Source of the DNA: RACS-047 sp031553855
GTDB lineage: Bacteria > Bacillota > Clostridia > Christensenellales > Pumilibacteraceae
DNA: 64,000 bases
NCBI GenBank assembly: GCA_031553855.1
Contig: JAVBKW010000027.1
Span: 1-64,000 of the forward strand
Reading direction: 5' to 3'
Part shown: positions 27,798 through 36,165 of the stretch, one piece after another
Layout of the letters: every line of letters begins with the position of its first letter
Position numbering within the stretch: the first letter of the stretch is position 1
Translations under genes and position numbers: made by a program
Notes under the pieces: model-generated
Seen by the model: only the letters and a program-made list of their open reading frames with translations
The model's database searches: none
Told to the model about the DNA's origin: nothing

Positions 27798-28256
27798 CTA
27801 TCTCCTTGACATCCATTTGAATTTCAAGTTCTTGTATTTTGTTTTGACCTCGCACAGCATACCAAACAGGTAATTAATTTCCGTATGCGGCAAATACTCG
27901 GATGCGATTTTCTCTCCGATATTCCCGCTGAAGCCTTTTGCGTCGTTAGTTTTAAGGTATTCCGTAATCTTTTCAGCCTGCTCTTCCGTAAGGGATACAA
28001 AGCCGGTCTCAAAGTCTATACCCGCAACGACTGCTGTGCCGGTCAACATATCGTTATACTCCGGCAAACAAAAGTTCGGCTTCTTGCTTGCAGCCGCTTC
28101 ACCGTCGACTATAATACACACTCCGGATAAACCGGGGAATGGAATAACCTCGCGCTTACCTTCTACTACCGCGCTGAACGCTTTCGGCTCTTTCTCTGTA
28201 AGTTTGATTTCCGCGCTGCCGCCCGGCTTTTTAATAACAGTAAAGATTTTCTTCAT
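27798..28256 (-). CDS. DUF3846 family ICE protein (copy 2)
   Basis: A 152-residue paralog of 25694-26149, sharing PGLSGVCIIVDGE, the LPEYNDMLTGTAVV segment and the TEEQAEKITEYLKTNDAKGF helix. It has a basic C-terminal tail instead of the acidic Ser-Glu-Met tail of copy 1. GGAGG lies 9 nt before the ATG. Two DUF3846 copies flanking the ArdC-like gene suggest a duplicated accessory block. Confidence 0.8.
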   Translation of the reverse strand: MKKIFTVIKKPGGSAEIKLTEKEPKAFSAVVEGKREVIPFPGLSGVCIIVDGEAAASKKPNFCLPEYNDMLTGTAVVAGIDFETGFVSLTEEQAEKITEYLKTNDAKGFSGNIGEKIASEYLPHTEINYLFGMLCEVKTKYKNLKFKWMSRR

Positions 28257-28281
28257 TTTTACTTTCCTCCGCTAATTTTTT

Positions 28282-28692
28282 TCATGAATATACCGCCGCG
28301 CTCTGCTCGCCGCCTGAATGTCCGGTTGGATCGCCGTCCGGCAGGCCGGTTTTCAGAACATCGATCCGAAATTCAACCTTTTCCAGTGACGCGCGCTGCC
28401 CCAGAATGTCCCGAAGTATTCTTTTCTTGATGTGCTTTAAAGCAACTATGTCTATGCAGGCTGGTATATTGACATACTGTATCCCGTCCTTACCACGTTT
28501 GGCAAGGATCACACGCCGCCCCTTTTCATCACGAACCGACGCGAATGCCTGTGATATCTTCGACGCTATATAGCTTTTAGCAAGTTTATCGTAGGACGGG
28601 ATTTCGTAATTGTCCGAAAACAGCGCGATGATTTCCTCCTTGTCTACGACGGCCTTGCCATCCATGTAAGCTATCAAATCCTTGTTAGCCAT
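28282..28692 (-). CDS. ICE accessory protein, unknown
   Basis: A 136-residue basic protein, helical N-terminally (YDKLAKSYIASKISQAFASV), with RGKDGIQYVNIPACIDI and a low-complexity Gly/Ser tail. No family is recognised. It overlaps the end of the ParB-like gene by 8 bp with GAGGG as ribosome site, indicating coupling. Confidence 0.65.
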   Translation of the reverse strand: MANKDLIAYMDGKAVVDKEEIIALFSDNYEIPSYDKLAKSYIASKISQAFASVRDEKGRRVILAKRGKDGIQYVNIPACIDIVALKHIKKRILRDILGQRASLEKVEFRIDVLKTGLPDGDPTGHSGGEQSAAVYS

Positions 28693-29536
28693 TCCTTAAT
28701 CCCTCACATTCTAACTCAGCGCCCCGTCGCAGAAATATTTCTTTCAGCTTTAAAAGCCACCTGATTTCGTCATCGATGGAATTTGCGATATCCAAAACGG
28801 ATACGGGGCATTTTTTTATGTAAACATCCACGCATTCCTCGGTAATATATTCGTAGTCGATTGCGGCTGCGGAAACGATATTGTGCAGCTTATCGGTTAT
28901 CTTTTCCTCTTTGTATATTCTGGCTTCCCTTTCCGCGAAGGCTTCCCTGAGCAGCCGTTTCGCCTCGTCCTCACGCGCGTACTCCGGAACCTGTTTTAGT
29001 TGATTGTTAAACTGCGCCGCTCTATCAATGGAAATGGTTCTGCCCATCGCTTCGCGGATCGGCGTCGGCGCTTCGTCATCAACTTTTTCAATTTTAGCGA
29101 TAGTGCCTTCGCTGATACCCGCCAGCTTTGCAATTTCTTTTCGGGTGTTTAATACCTCACCTTTTGACAAATTTGTCAAAAGGTCTGTTCTCATACCCTG
29201 ATTTTCTCTTGCTCTAGCCGCAATTAATTCTTTCAACCGCAACGCTATTCTGCCGCGCTCGACATCGATTAAATTACGTCTTGAAAGCTGATTGCGCATG
29301 ATCCATTCTTCGGCATCATTATCATTTTCAAAACTTTTTTCAAGCGTATTAAACAGAATACCGAGTTCGGTACAAATCCCGTAACGGTTATGTCCGTCCA
29401 CAATTACACCGTTCCAAATAATGATCGCGTCGCGGCAGCCCTCGCTTTTTATGCTTTCGCGCAAGTTCTCGTATTCCTCATTTGTCAGAGGCGGTATCGC
29501 GTCCTTGAACCTTGGATTGATTTTTAATTCATTCAT
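28685..29536 (-). CDS. ParB-like N-terminal domain protein
   Basis: A 283-residue protein with a ParB/Srx-type N-terminal domain: NEYENLRESI-type helix, GCRDAIIIWNGVIVDGHNRY, and the EWIMRNQLSRRNL signature, then an HTH (TRKEIAKLAGISEGTIAKIE). In ICEs this family is accessory, with possible partition, nuclease or regulatory roles. The ATG at 29536 is preferred over a codon 24 residues earlier because it begins the conserved domain and has GAGGA upstream. Some elements pair ParB-like proteins with PAPS-reductase-like proteins such as that at 5002-5784. Confidence 0.85.
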   Translation of the reverse strand: MNELKINPRFKDAIPPLTNEEYENLRESIKSEGCRDAIIIWNGVIVDGHNRYGICTELGILFNTLEKSFENDNDAEEWIMRNQLSRRNLIDVERGRIALRLKELIAARARENQGMRTDLLTNLSKGEVLNTRKEIAKLAGISEGTIAKIEKVDDEAPTPIREAMGRTISIDRAAQFNNQLKQVPEYAREDEAKRLLREAFAEREARIYKEEKITDKLHNIVSAAAIDYEYITEECVDVYIKKCPVSVLDIANSIDDEIRWLLKLKEIFLRRGAELECEGLRNG

Positions 29537-29552
29537 AATCCTATTCCTCAAA

Positions 29553-30026
29553 TCACATCTCGCTTCCTGCACTGCTTGCCTGCATTTCCGAAAGAGACGT
29601 GATGACACGCTTTAAAGCATAACGGGCGTTGTCATTAAGGAGCCGCTGCCAGCATTCGTTTTTCGGCGACCATTTGAAACCGTTGCCTTTTAACTCGTCA
29701 CGGATTTCTTCTTCCGGCTTACCGTCAAAATACAACTGTAGCCGCATGGCTTCCTTGTTTTCTAACACCTCAAAACCTAGTTTATCCGTATCATAAAAAT
29801 GCGCCTCCGCCTGTTCGCCGGTTTCGCGCATGAGAGACTCTATTCTTTTTTCGATCCTGTGTAGATTTTGATTATTGTTCTGAAGCAGGTACGAGGGATA
29901 AGGCTGTTTATTCCAAGAATAAGCGCCCGCTATTTCTTTATTCGTGCGCTCCGTCTGTTCATCCGTAAGTCCGGCATAACCTTTCATTGTAACGTTCTTC
30001 TTGTAATAGGCGTTGGCGCTCTTCAT
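29553..30026 (-). CDS. ICE accessory protein with a GFKWSPKNECWQR-type C-terminus
   Basis: A 157-residue protein whose C-terminal part (EIRDELKGNGFKWSPKNECW, then NARYALKRV) matches a motif at the end of many ICE and plasmid proteins. Its start overlaps the stop of the 30-codon gene upstream (ATGA), so it is translationally coupled. It ends Gly-Ser-Glu-Met. The function is unknown. Confidence 0.75.
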   Translation of the reverse strand: MKSANAYYKKNVTMKGYAGLTDEQTERTNKEIAGAYSWNKQPYPSYLLQNNNQNLHRIEKRIESLMRETGEQAEAHFYDTDKLGFEVLENKEAMRLQLYFDGKPEEEIRDELKGNGFKWSPKNECWQRLLNDNARYALKRVITSLSEMQASSAGSEM

Positions 30027-30115
30027 TTATCCTGCCCTGCGCGCAATTGCTCCGCTTTCTCTATAAGTTTTTCAACCGCGTTCTCATCATCTGGACGTAT
30101 AGGTTCATTAGACAT
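30023..30115 (-). CDS. 30-residue coupled small protein
   Basis: A very short gene: it starts MSNEPIRPDD and ends EQLRAGQDK. It is supported by a strong ribosome site (GGAGGTG, 7-8 nt before ATG) and a 4-bp ATGA overlap with the following gene. It lies 22 nt after virB4. It may be a real micro-protein or a leader that sets the translation rate of the next gene. Confidence 0.6.
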   Translation of the reverse strand: MSNEPIRPDDENAVEKLIEKAEQLRAGQDK

Positions 30116-30137
30116 ATATTAACACCTCCGTTACTAA

Positions 30138-32783
30138 TTACATAAATAAACTTTCGACATACGGGGTCGCCGTTATCGCTATATTCGTCCTGCTTGCCGG
30201 ACCGTAAATAAAGAAAGCGCGGCCGCGAGGATTGTATACGATGCTCGCTTGTTCCGATTCATTTATCTCGCCGGCCTTTTCGTACAGCTTGCACAGGTCC
30301 GACATATCGTTAGGTGACAATGAGAATATTAGACTGTACTGCGACACGTTTATTATTGCCGTTGACTTCCGCGCTATCTCCGGAGTGCCCGCAAAGTCTT
30401 TCAGGTTCTGAGTAATGACTACTAACATGCCGTCATATTTCCTTATACGTTTTGCCAGTGAGAACATAAAATCCAGCGCGACCGGGTACTGCTCATTTAT
30501 AAAGAGATGAGCTTCATCGATTACGATCACAACATTACGGTTCGTACCGTGACGCTGATTGTACTCGCGGTTACGAATAATTTCGTTCTCCAGCCATTTG
30601 AGAATCAGCAGCATTTGTGCATTCGACACCGTTTCATTTTTATCGGCAAGAAGTCTTTGAAAATTGAACGTAACAAAGTTTTCCTCTAATCCAAACGATG
30701 ACGCGCCGTTCCAAAGCGTCGAATTTCTGCCGCCCGACCGGAATTTTGAGAGGTAGTTTTGAATGTTCTTCAAGCATGACAAAGTATAAAGATCGCACTC
30801 CGTTTCCGCTTTGGCGTCAATCGTTGCGGCCACGTCATCAAAGATAGGGTAATCCGCTGTTTCAAGTGTTTCAAGTCTAGTTTCGCCTGTAATGCCCTTA
30901 AATCGATATGTGTCCAGCACCGCTTTGTTTAAAAGCTCCAAACAATCGCTGTTTAGGCCCTCAAAAGCTACCTTAAAAAATTGTTCAAGGAACCGAAGGT
31001 GTGCGTAAAAATCACTGCCGGTTTCGTCGTCAGCCTCGTCCTTTAACGTGCCGATCACATGGAACGGATTGATGATACCGTACTTCGGGCTTCCCGCGTC
31101 CAAGACCTTACCGCCTAAGCTTTCCGTTAGTTTTCCGTACTCGTTCTCCGGGTCCAAACAATAAATTTTCGCGCCGCAGGACGCGAGATTGCAAAGTAAA
31201 GTTTTGGCTGCGTAAGACTTACCGCTCCCCGGCTTGCCGATAATAACCATATTGCTATTCACGCGCTCGTTCCCGTCGCGCCGAAAAAAGTCTACAAATA
31301 CAGGCATGTCATTCTCGCCTATAAACAGGCCGTCATCCTCAACGACCGCATTACTGACAAACGGAAAACAGGCCGCCACGGTGGATGACTGAATACCTCT
31401 CGACGATTTCAGATTATCGTGAAAACCGACGGAAAGAAACGCATCCGACTGCCGCCCCACACATTCCGAAAACGCGAAGCCCAACTCTTTAAGCTTACGT
31501 TTTACAGCGCGCTTGATAGTCGTCTTTCCCTGTTCGTCATACGCCGTAATCGTCAGGGTCGTGTCTATCAACGTTTCGTTATCGTTCTGCAATCTCGTAA
31601 GAAGAGCGGAAAGCGTTTCGATGTGTGTTGATTTATCTATGATAGCGCTTGCCTTTCCGCCGTTGTATGCAGACAATTCCATGATCGCGTTGTCGATCCG
31701 CTTTACCGCTTTTGCTTTTTCTACGGGTTTAACTTTCAATGTGACTTTGGTAAACGGCATATCGAAAAGCCTGCTGCCCCACGCATTGCCCACGTTCAGC
31801 GGATAGTTAGTCACAATAAAATGCGACAGGACTTTATTGTCCTGCCGCGTTCTCATTAAATCAAAATTCACTTTTTCCGGAATTAACTCGCTTAATACAT
31901 AAGGGATCGGAATATCCGGTTCCGCTATCGGCTCGGATAACGGCAACGGCGGTTCCTCAATCGGAACCGTCGCCGGTACGCAGCCCACGGACAATTTTAT
32001 ATATTCGTACAGACCCGCTTTATCCAGCGTTACAGCGTCGATGCCTGCAGAGTTGAAAAGCTGTTTTAAATATACCAAGGATATGAGCAGACCCTTGACT
32101 TCGCGGTCGTAAAGTACAAAATAATACGCGCCGTAAGTATTCGTTGAGCCTGTATTCATTTCATCTACCGCATTCGCTCTATCCTCAATAATGTTCATTC
32201 GCGCCATATATTCGGCGTCGAACAGATCACCGTCCTCATAGCTTTCGACCAGACTCTTGATACGCCACGCCTCACTTTCAAGCTGTGCATCTAAATTCAG
32301 CGGCTTTTCCAGCTTCACTATTTCGGCTTCCTGTCCGACGCTCAGACTGTTGTATACCGCCGTCATTGCGCCGTCGATGATGAAGTCCTGTTTATCGCTG
32401 GACAACAAACGGAACTCTAATGGCCGGATTTCCAGCACCGCCGCGCATGTCCCGTCCTTGTTTACTATATAATTACTTTCCACACGCTCATAAGGGAATA
32501 GGTCGGAGGTATCGTACTTGTCGTTCTTAACAAAAATCTTTCTTGAAAACAAATGCCGTATCATGTACAACGCGCTTATGTAAATCCGTTCCTCGCCTAT
32601 CGGCAGGAATAACGGAACGGATAAACAGACTGCGCCCATAACAGTGAAAAATTTATAAGGCAGGTTGCTTGAAGCGATCAATGCAATGACCGCCAGCAAG
32701 CAAACGCCGAGTATAATGTCCGGCAGAGTAATGTTCTTATAAAACTTCATTCGGACTTTCGTGTCTTTCGGTATAAACCTCAT
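30138..32783 (-). CDS. virB4: VirB4-type conjugation ATPase with PrgI-like N-terminus
   Basis: An 881-residue protein. Residues 1-85 begin FIPKDTKVRMKFYKNITLPD and contain two membrane helices, like PrgI/TcpE-type proteins. The rest is a VirB4/TraE ATPase with Walker A IGKPGSGKSY (about 519) and Walker B VVIVIDEAHLF (about 754), which would energise the mating channel at the membrane. PrgI and VirB4 are usually separate genes in related ICEs. The ATG overlaps the TGA that ends the frame running through from trbL (AAATGAGG), with AAGGGGG as ribosome site. It ends Leu-Phe-Met. Confidence 0.93.
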   Translation of the reverse strand: MRFIPKDTKVRMKFYKNITLPDIILGVCLLAVIALIASSNLPYKFFTVMGAVCLSVPLFLPIGEERIYISALYMIRHLFSRKIFVKNDKYDTSDLFPYERVESNYIVNKDGTCAAVLEIRPLEFRLLSSDKQDFIIDGAMTAVYNSLSVGQEAEIVKLEKPLNLDAQLESEAWRIKSLVESYEDGDLFDAEYMARMNIIEDRANAVDEMNTGSTNTYGAYYFVLYDREVKGLLISLVYLKQLFNSAGIDAVTLDKAGLYEYIKLSVGCVPATVPIEEPPLPLSEPIAEPDIPIPYVLSELIPEKVNFDLMRTRQDNKVLSHFIVTNYPLNVGNAWGSRLFDMPFTKVTLKVKPVEKAKAVKRIDNAIMELSAYNGGKASAIIDKSTHIETLSALLTRLQNDNETLIDTTLTITAYDEQGKTTIKRAVKRKLKELGFAFSECVGRQSDAFLSVGFHDNLKSSRGIQSSTVAACFPFVSNAVVEDDGLFIGENDMPVFVDFFRRDGNERVNSNMVIIGKPGSGKSYAAKTLLCNLASCGAKIYCLDPENEYGKLTESLGGKVLDAGSPKYGIINPFHVIGTLKDEADDETGSDFYAHLRFLEQFFKVAFEGLNSDCLELLNKAVLDTYRFKGITGETRLETLETADYPIFDDVAATIDAKAETECDLYTLSCLKNIQNYLSKFRSGGRNSTLWNGASSFGLEENFVTFNFQRLLADKNETVSNAQMLLILKWLENEIIRNREYNQRHGTNRNVVIVIDEAHLFINEQYPVALDFMFSLAKRIRKYDGMLVVITQNLKDFAGTPEIARKSTAIINVSQYSLIFSLSPNDMSDLCKLYEKAGEINESEQASIVYNPRGRAFFIYGPASRTNIAITATPYVESLFM

Positions 32784-32995
32784 TTCTTAGTACCCCCTTC
32801 GTCTTTTTTTCCGCCGCTTTCGCCGGTCGGATTTCCTCTCTTAACGTCGGGTTTTACAGTATTGACAAGTTTAGGACTGGCCGCGCTGGCCGCATCGGCG
32901 GGTTTAACTGCGCTTGCGGTTTCAGGCTTTACTCTGCTTGCCGTATCAGGGTTGAGCGCATTTTTTGCCGCCGCCTTGACCGTATCAGTAGGCGG
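32780..32995 (-). pseudogene. In-frame 71-codon extension of trbL after its TAA stop
   Basis: After the trbL stop (32996-32998) the same frame stays open for 71 codons up to a TGA that overlaps the virB4 ATG. The encoded tail is charged and repetitive (DTASRVKPETASAVKPADAA, ending GKKDEGGTKK) and uses GC-rich ICE-like codons. It contains no ATG, GTG or TTG in frame, so it cannot be an independent gene. It is best read as the former or read-through C-terminus of TrbL. Confidence 0.7.
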
Positions 32996-34810
32996 TTACT
33001 TATACACAGCTGCCCGATTGAACGGCCCCTTGCCATTTGCTATGTTGCGCAGCCTCGGCCACATATTCTTAGCGGTCGTAATCACGCCACCCTGCCATAA
33101 GTCTTTCATTACACCGATAGGCATTGTGGCAAGCCTGAACGCGCCGCCGACCCCATGGGCTATGTTCTGTCCAATACTGCGCCTTTCCTGCCCATCCGAT
33201 TTTTCAGCAACAGCAGAATGTGCGCCGTCCGTGTTCGCATCCTGTAACTTAACAGGCTCCTCGTTATGATCGTTTAATCCCGATCGAAAATCCTCGCCGT
33301 TGGATAAATTGTCTGTTGCGGGAAGGCTCTTATCGACCTTATCCTTATCGCCTTCGTTGTCACCACTTACTCTTGCGTCGGTATTGTTAGTAACATTCTG
33401 CTCGCTGGGATTGTACGCGGTAACGTTGGCATTTTCGCCAGTCGTGCGACTATCCTGCGTGTCCGCTTTCATCGCGCTGGTTGTTATGTTTTCACTTCCG
33501 GTCGCATTCGGCTGAATGTTTTCCCTGCCGCTTTCGCTAGACGTCGCCTTTGCCGTACGGTTTTCCGATGCACCGTTCTGCGTATTCTTGTTCTTTTCAT
33601 TCTTACCCTTACTACCGCTGTCTTTGCTGTTTTTGTCATCAACGACATGCTGATTCCTTTTACCGTGAGCAGACGCTTCGACATTGTCCATAAAGCCCAC
33701 GCCGCGTCGTTGGTTCTGCCTGAAATCCGCGCCGCCAATAACCTGACCCATGGCTCCAGCGCCCATCCGCCAAACACCCCGCGCCATTCTCGCGCCGGTA
33801 TGGATACCGGATATCATTTGCTGCGCTTCCTGCGCTCCGGCATTAGCACCCGTCAATTGCGCGATTACCATGTACGCACGGTTGACCGCAAACGCTCCGC
33901 CGATTATAAACAGCAGGCCGATCAGTCCGTTATGAAAACCGTTTTCAAAAAATTGTATCCGGCTCACCTGCGGCACGATCATAAAAAACAGGTTCATGGC
34001 GAATATGATTCCATAGGCGCTCAATACTTTACTGACCACCATCTCGCGCCATAACTTGAACCTTGACCCATCGTCTACGGGTATCGTCGAAACTGAAACC
34101 GGCGATACGACATAAAGTAATATGATGTCAAATATCCTCTGTACAAACCGTATCGCTGCGAGCCCGAACAAGATAAGTAATATAAGTCCGCTGAATATCC
34201 CGACTATAAAATTGACATGCCATAAATCGTAGTATTGCTTTACTACACTCAAATTGTTGTAATCGAGCTGCCCTGTTATAAACTTCATTTCTATATCTGC
34301 CCGCGAAGCCGCGGCGCCGATATATGCGTCGTGCCCGCTTGTTACCAGTATCTGTCCTCCGAATAACGCTCGCCCGCCTTCGTCCGTGGTCATCAGCATA
34401 CTGACATTTACGGCGTTCATCATAACGTTTGTCAGCATGATACCTGCCGCGAGCAGAAACGGTATAAGCAGGAATATGAGGAAGCTCTGTCCGGCCTTTG
34501 TCAGTATCTGCGCCTTTGTCCTCTTCTGTTGTCCGTCGGTGTACTCGCTCCTGATGATAGCGATCAACACGAACACGCAAAGAAGTATAACGCCGATTAA
34601 GAATACGCCAAAGAACGCCGTCCGTATCGCGTTGCTCTGTACGAAATGAGATAACAAATCGGTTTGCTCTCCGTCCACGGTCACGCTTTCAATGCCGGAC
34701 AGTTTAGAGAAAACATTGACGATGAAGTCGATAATAACGCAGATATTTTTTTGCAGCATGTACATTAGATCAAAGAACCAGCCGAACAATAAGTCCGCTA
34801 ACCAATCCAT
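32996..34810 (-). CDS. trbL: TrbL/VirB6-like conjugation channel protein
   Basis: A 604-residue inner-membrane protein. About seven hydrophobic helices lie in the first 320 residues (for example AFFGVFLIGVILLCVFVLIA and FIVGIFSGLILLILFGLAAI), followed by a long hydrophilic Asn/Ser/Asp-rich tail, as in TrbL/VirB6 family proteins of Gram-positive ICEs. GGAGG lies 6-7 nt before the ATG. The annotated stop is TAA, but the frame continues open to virB4 (see 32780-32995), so this may be a recently truncated or read-through gene. Confidence 0.88.
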   Translation of the reverse strand: MDWLADLLFGWFFDLMYMLQKNICVIIDFIVNVFSKLSGIESVTVDGEQTDLLSHFVQSNAIRTAFFGVFLIGVILLCVFVLIAIIRSEYTDGQQKRTKAQILTKAGQSFLIFLLIPFLLAAGIMLTNVMMNAVNVSMLMTTDEGGRALFGGQILVTSGHDAYIGAAASRADIEMKFITGQLDYNNLSVVKQYYDLWHVNFIVGIFSGLILLILFGLAAIRFVQRIFDIILLYVVSPVSVSTIPVDDGSRFKLWREMVVSKVLSAYGIIFAMNLFFMIVPQVSRIQFFENGFHNGLIGLLFIIGGAFAVNRAYMVIAQLTGANAGAQEAQQMISGIHTGARMARGVWRMGAGAMGQVIGGADFRQNQRRGVGFMDNVEASAHGKRNQHVVDDKNSKDSGSKGKNEKNKNTQNGASENRTAKATSSESGRENIQPNATGSENITTSAMKADTQDSRTTGENANVTAYNPSEQNVTNNTDARVSGDNEGDKDKVDKSLPATDNLSNGEDFRSGLNDHNEEPVKLQDANTDGAHSAVAEKSDGQERRSIGQNIAHGVGGAFRLATMPIGVMKDLWQGGVITTAKNMWPRLRNIANGKGPFNRAAVYK

Positions 34811-34828
34811 TCACTACCTCCGTTTCGC

Positions 34829-35128
34829 TTATAATTGGCCCTTGACCCATTCTTGCAGAATGGGCATAGCGATCTTTAATGCGACGATCAAAACGAATAT
34901 AAGTCCGAAGCCGATAACCGCGCCAATCAAATCTTTTTTCGCTTTCTCCCTTGAGTTCTGCTCGTCGCTTTTAGCAATTTTGATCCCTAAGAATACGCAG
35001 TAGATAGCGCCCGCGCTTCCGACAACCGCAATCGCCGGCCAAAGTATCGCGTTCAAAACGTCAAGTATCGGTTGGATAACCGGGCTGAAATTCGGCGCTG
35101 CCGCCAGTAGTGTCCCTAATATTTTCAT
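34829..35128 (-). CDS. VirB2/TrbC-like pilin (Maff2-type small membrane protein)
   Basis: A 99-residue protein with two hydrophobic helices (ILWPAIAVVGSAGAIYCVFL and IGAVIGFGLIFVLIVALKIA) separated by a charged loop, the topology of VirB2-like conjugative pilins and of the small membrane proteins next to trbL in Clostridial ICEs. AGAGGGG precedes the ATG. It lies 18 bp upstream of trbL and downstream of three hairpins (35168-35290). Confidence 0.8.
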   Translation of the reverse strand: MKILGTLLAAAPNFSPVIQPILDVLNAILWPAIAVVGSAGAIYCVFLGIKIAKSDEQNSREKAKKDLIGAVIGFGLIFVLIVALKIAMPILQEWVKGQL

Positions 35129-35167
35129 GTATCATTTCCCCTCTATGATTTATTTCGTTGTTTGAAA

Positions 35168-35236
35168 ACGGCGAGTTTTTTACTGCCTCGCCGTATGAAA
35201 TGAAACTGTCCGTGGTAATTTACCATCGGACAGTTT
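35168..35236 (-). terminator. Two adjacent hairpins between the metallophosphoesterase and pilin genes
   Basis: Hairpin one is ACGGCGAG (168-175)/CTCGCCGT (187-194), followed on the minus strand by TTTTC. Hairpin two is AAACTGTCCG (203-212)/CGGACAGTTT (227-236) with an inner GGTAA/TTACC. Together they probably end metallophosphoesterase transcription and insulate or modulate the pilin-trbL-virB4 operon. Confidence 0.6.
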
Positions 35237-35265
35237 TAACATTTATTAAATCGTATATCGTTTTC

Positions 35266-35290
35266 AGTTGTACGATTTTATCGTACAACT
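35266..35290. repeat. Hairpin AGTTGTACGA/TCGTACAACT (twin 1)
   Basis: A perfect 10-bp inverted repeat with loop TTTTA, 12 bp downstream of the metallophosphoesterase stop. It matches the hairpin at 36208-36232 except for one stem pair (A-T here, C-G there) and one loop base, so the change is compensatory. Confidence 0.8.
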
Positions 35291-35301
35291 CAACGGTCTT
35301 G

Positions 35302-35892
35302 TCACATTTCAAAATCTGTTCCGATTACGGGCTGCTTTGGATCGTATCCGGCGTGTATGTCGGCGTAAAACTTCCGCTTGTTTTCCGCAAGCTGATCCAG
35401 CGTCACAGGCATAAAATTGTTCACGTCCACGCCTGCGTTATAGGCGTTCATATCTTCCAAAAGCTCGAACCCCGGATCGCTTATACTGTTATGAACGTGG
35501 CCGTAAACATGAACCGAATCCCTGAACAAACCGTCCCAAGACAGCATCGGATAATGACATAAGACAACTTTTCTCCCGCAGTCACGAACTTCAAGCATTT
35601 CGTGTACCGACGCAAAAATTTTCCTTACCTCAGAATTATTCCGTAGTCCTTTGTCGTGGTTGCCGAGTATCAAGCGTTTCGTTCCTTTCATCTGTTTGAG
35701 CAAAGGAATGACGTTGTTGAAGTTCTTAAATGCCACGTCGCCGAGTATGTAAACCGTGTCCGCGTCCGTCACTACAGCGTTGTAGTTAGCCACTATCGTC
35801 CTGTCCATTTCCCCGGAGTCCGCGAACGGCCGCCCGCAATGGCATATGATATTCGCATGCCCGAAATGCCAATCGGCTGTATAATAAATCAT
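35302..35892 (-). CDS. Calcineurin-like metallophosphoesterase
   Basis: A 196-residue enzyme with the full metal-binding set: D-W-H-FGH (TADWHFGHANI), GDVAF, GNHD (LILGNHDKG), LCHYP and the GHVH motif (VHVYGHVHNS). It resembles small phage/ICE phosphoesterases acting on phosphodiesters or nucleotides. The ATG at 35892 has GAGGGG upstream; a GTG 6 codons earlier overlaps that site. The gene is flanked by twin hairpins (35266 and 36208) and ends Phe-Glu-Met. A role in transfer is inferred only from position. Confidence 0.9.
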   Translation of the reverse strand: MIYYTADWHFGHANIICHCGRPFADSGEMDRTIVANYNAVVTDADTVYILGDVAFKNFNNVIPLLKQMKGTKRLILGNHDKGLRNNSEVRKIFASVHEMLEVRDCGRKVVLCHYPMLSWDGLFRDSVHVYGHVHNSISDPGFELLEDMNAYNAGVDVNNFMPVTLDQLAENKRKFYADIHAGYDPKQPVIGTDFEM

Positions 35893-35977
35893 AATTTTTG
35901 CACCCCTCACCGTACTGTACTACATAAAACTAAAGCCGTCAAGCCGTTGCTTTCTAATTAAAACTCCGCATTTTTTC

Positions 35978-36050
35978 CCGCGAAGCGCCCTGCAATCGGG
36001 TATCCCGATTGGCGTAACCCGTGGTGAGAAAAGCGAAGCTGCATCTCACC
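35978..36050. other. Candidate origin of transfer (oriT)
   Basis: The plus strand reads CGCGAAGCGCCCTGCAATCG, then completes a perfect stem CAATCGGG/CCCGATTG (35993-36011, loop TAT), then GGCGTAACCCG, then a second stem GGTGAGA/TCTCACC (36023-36050). GCGCCCTG beside an inverted repeat resembles the nick regions of RSF1010/pIP501-type origins, where the core is TGCGCCCT. It lies within the transfer module, but 10 kb from the relaxase gene. Confidence 0.4.
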
Positions 36051-36165
36051 TTATCTTGTTTCAGTTTTTTACCAAAAAATACCCCGAACTGCATCACTTT
36101 TTGCTCTGCCGCGCTCAAGCTTTTTTCAGCCGAATCTTATATAGTTCCCCGGTGCTTGCATTTTC

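Noticed and set aside
32862..33269. Plus-strand 135-codon hydrophobic frame
   Set aside because: It mirrors the Ala/Pro-rich trbL tail and extension on the minus strand; no ribosome site and wrong strand for the ICE.
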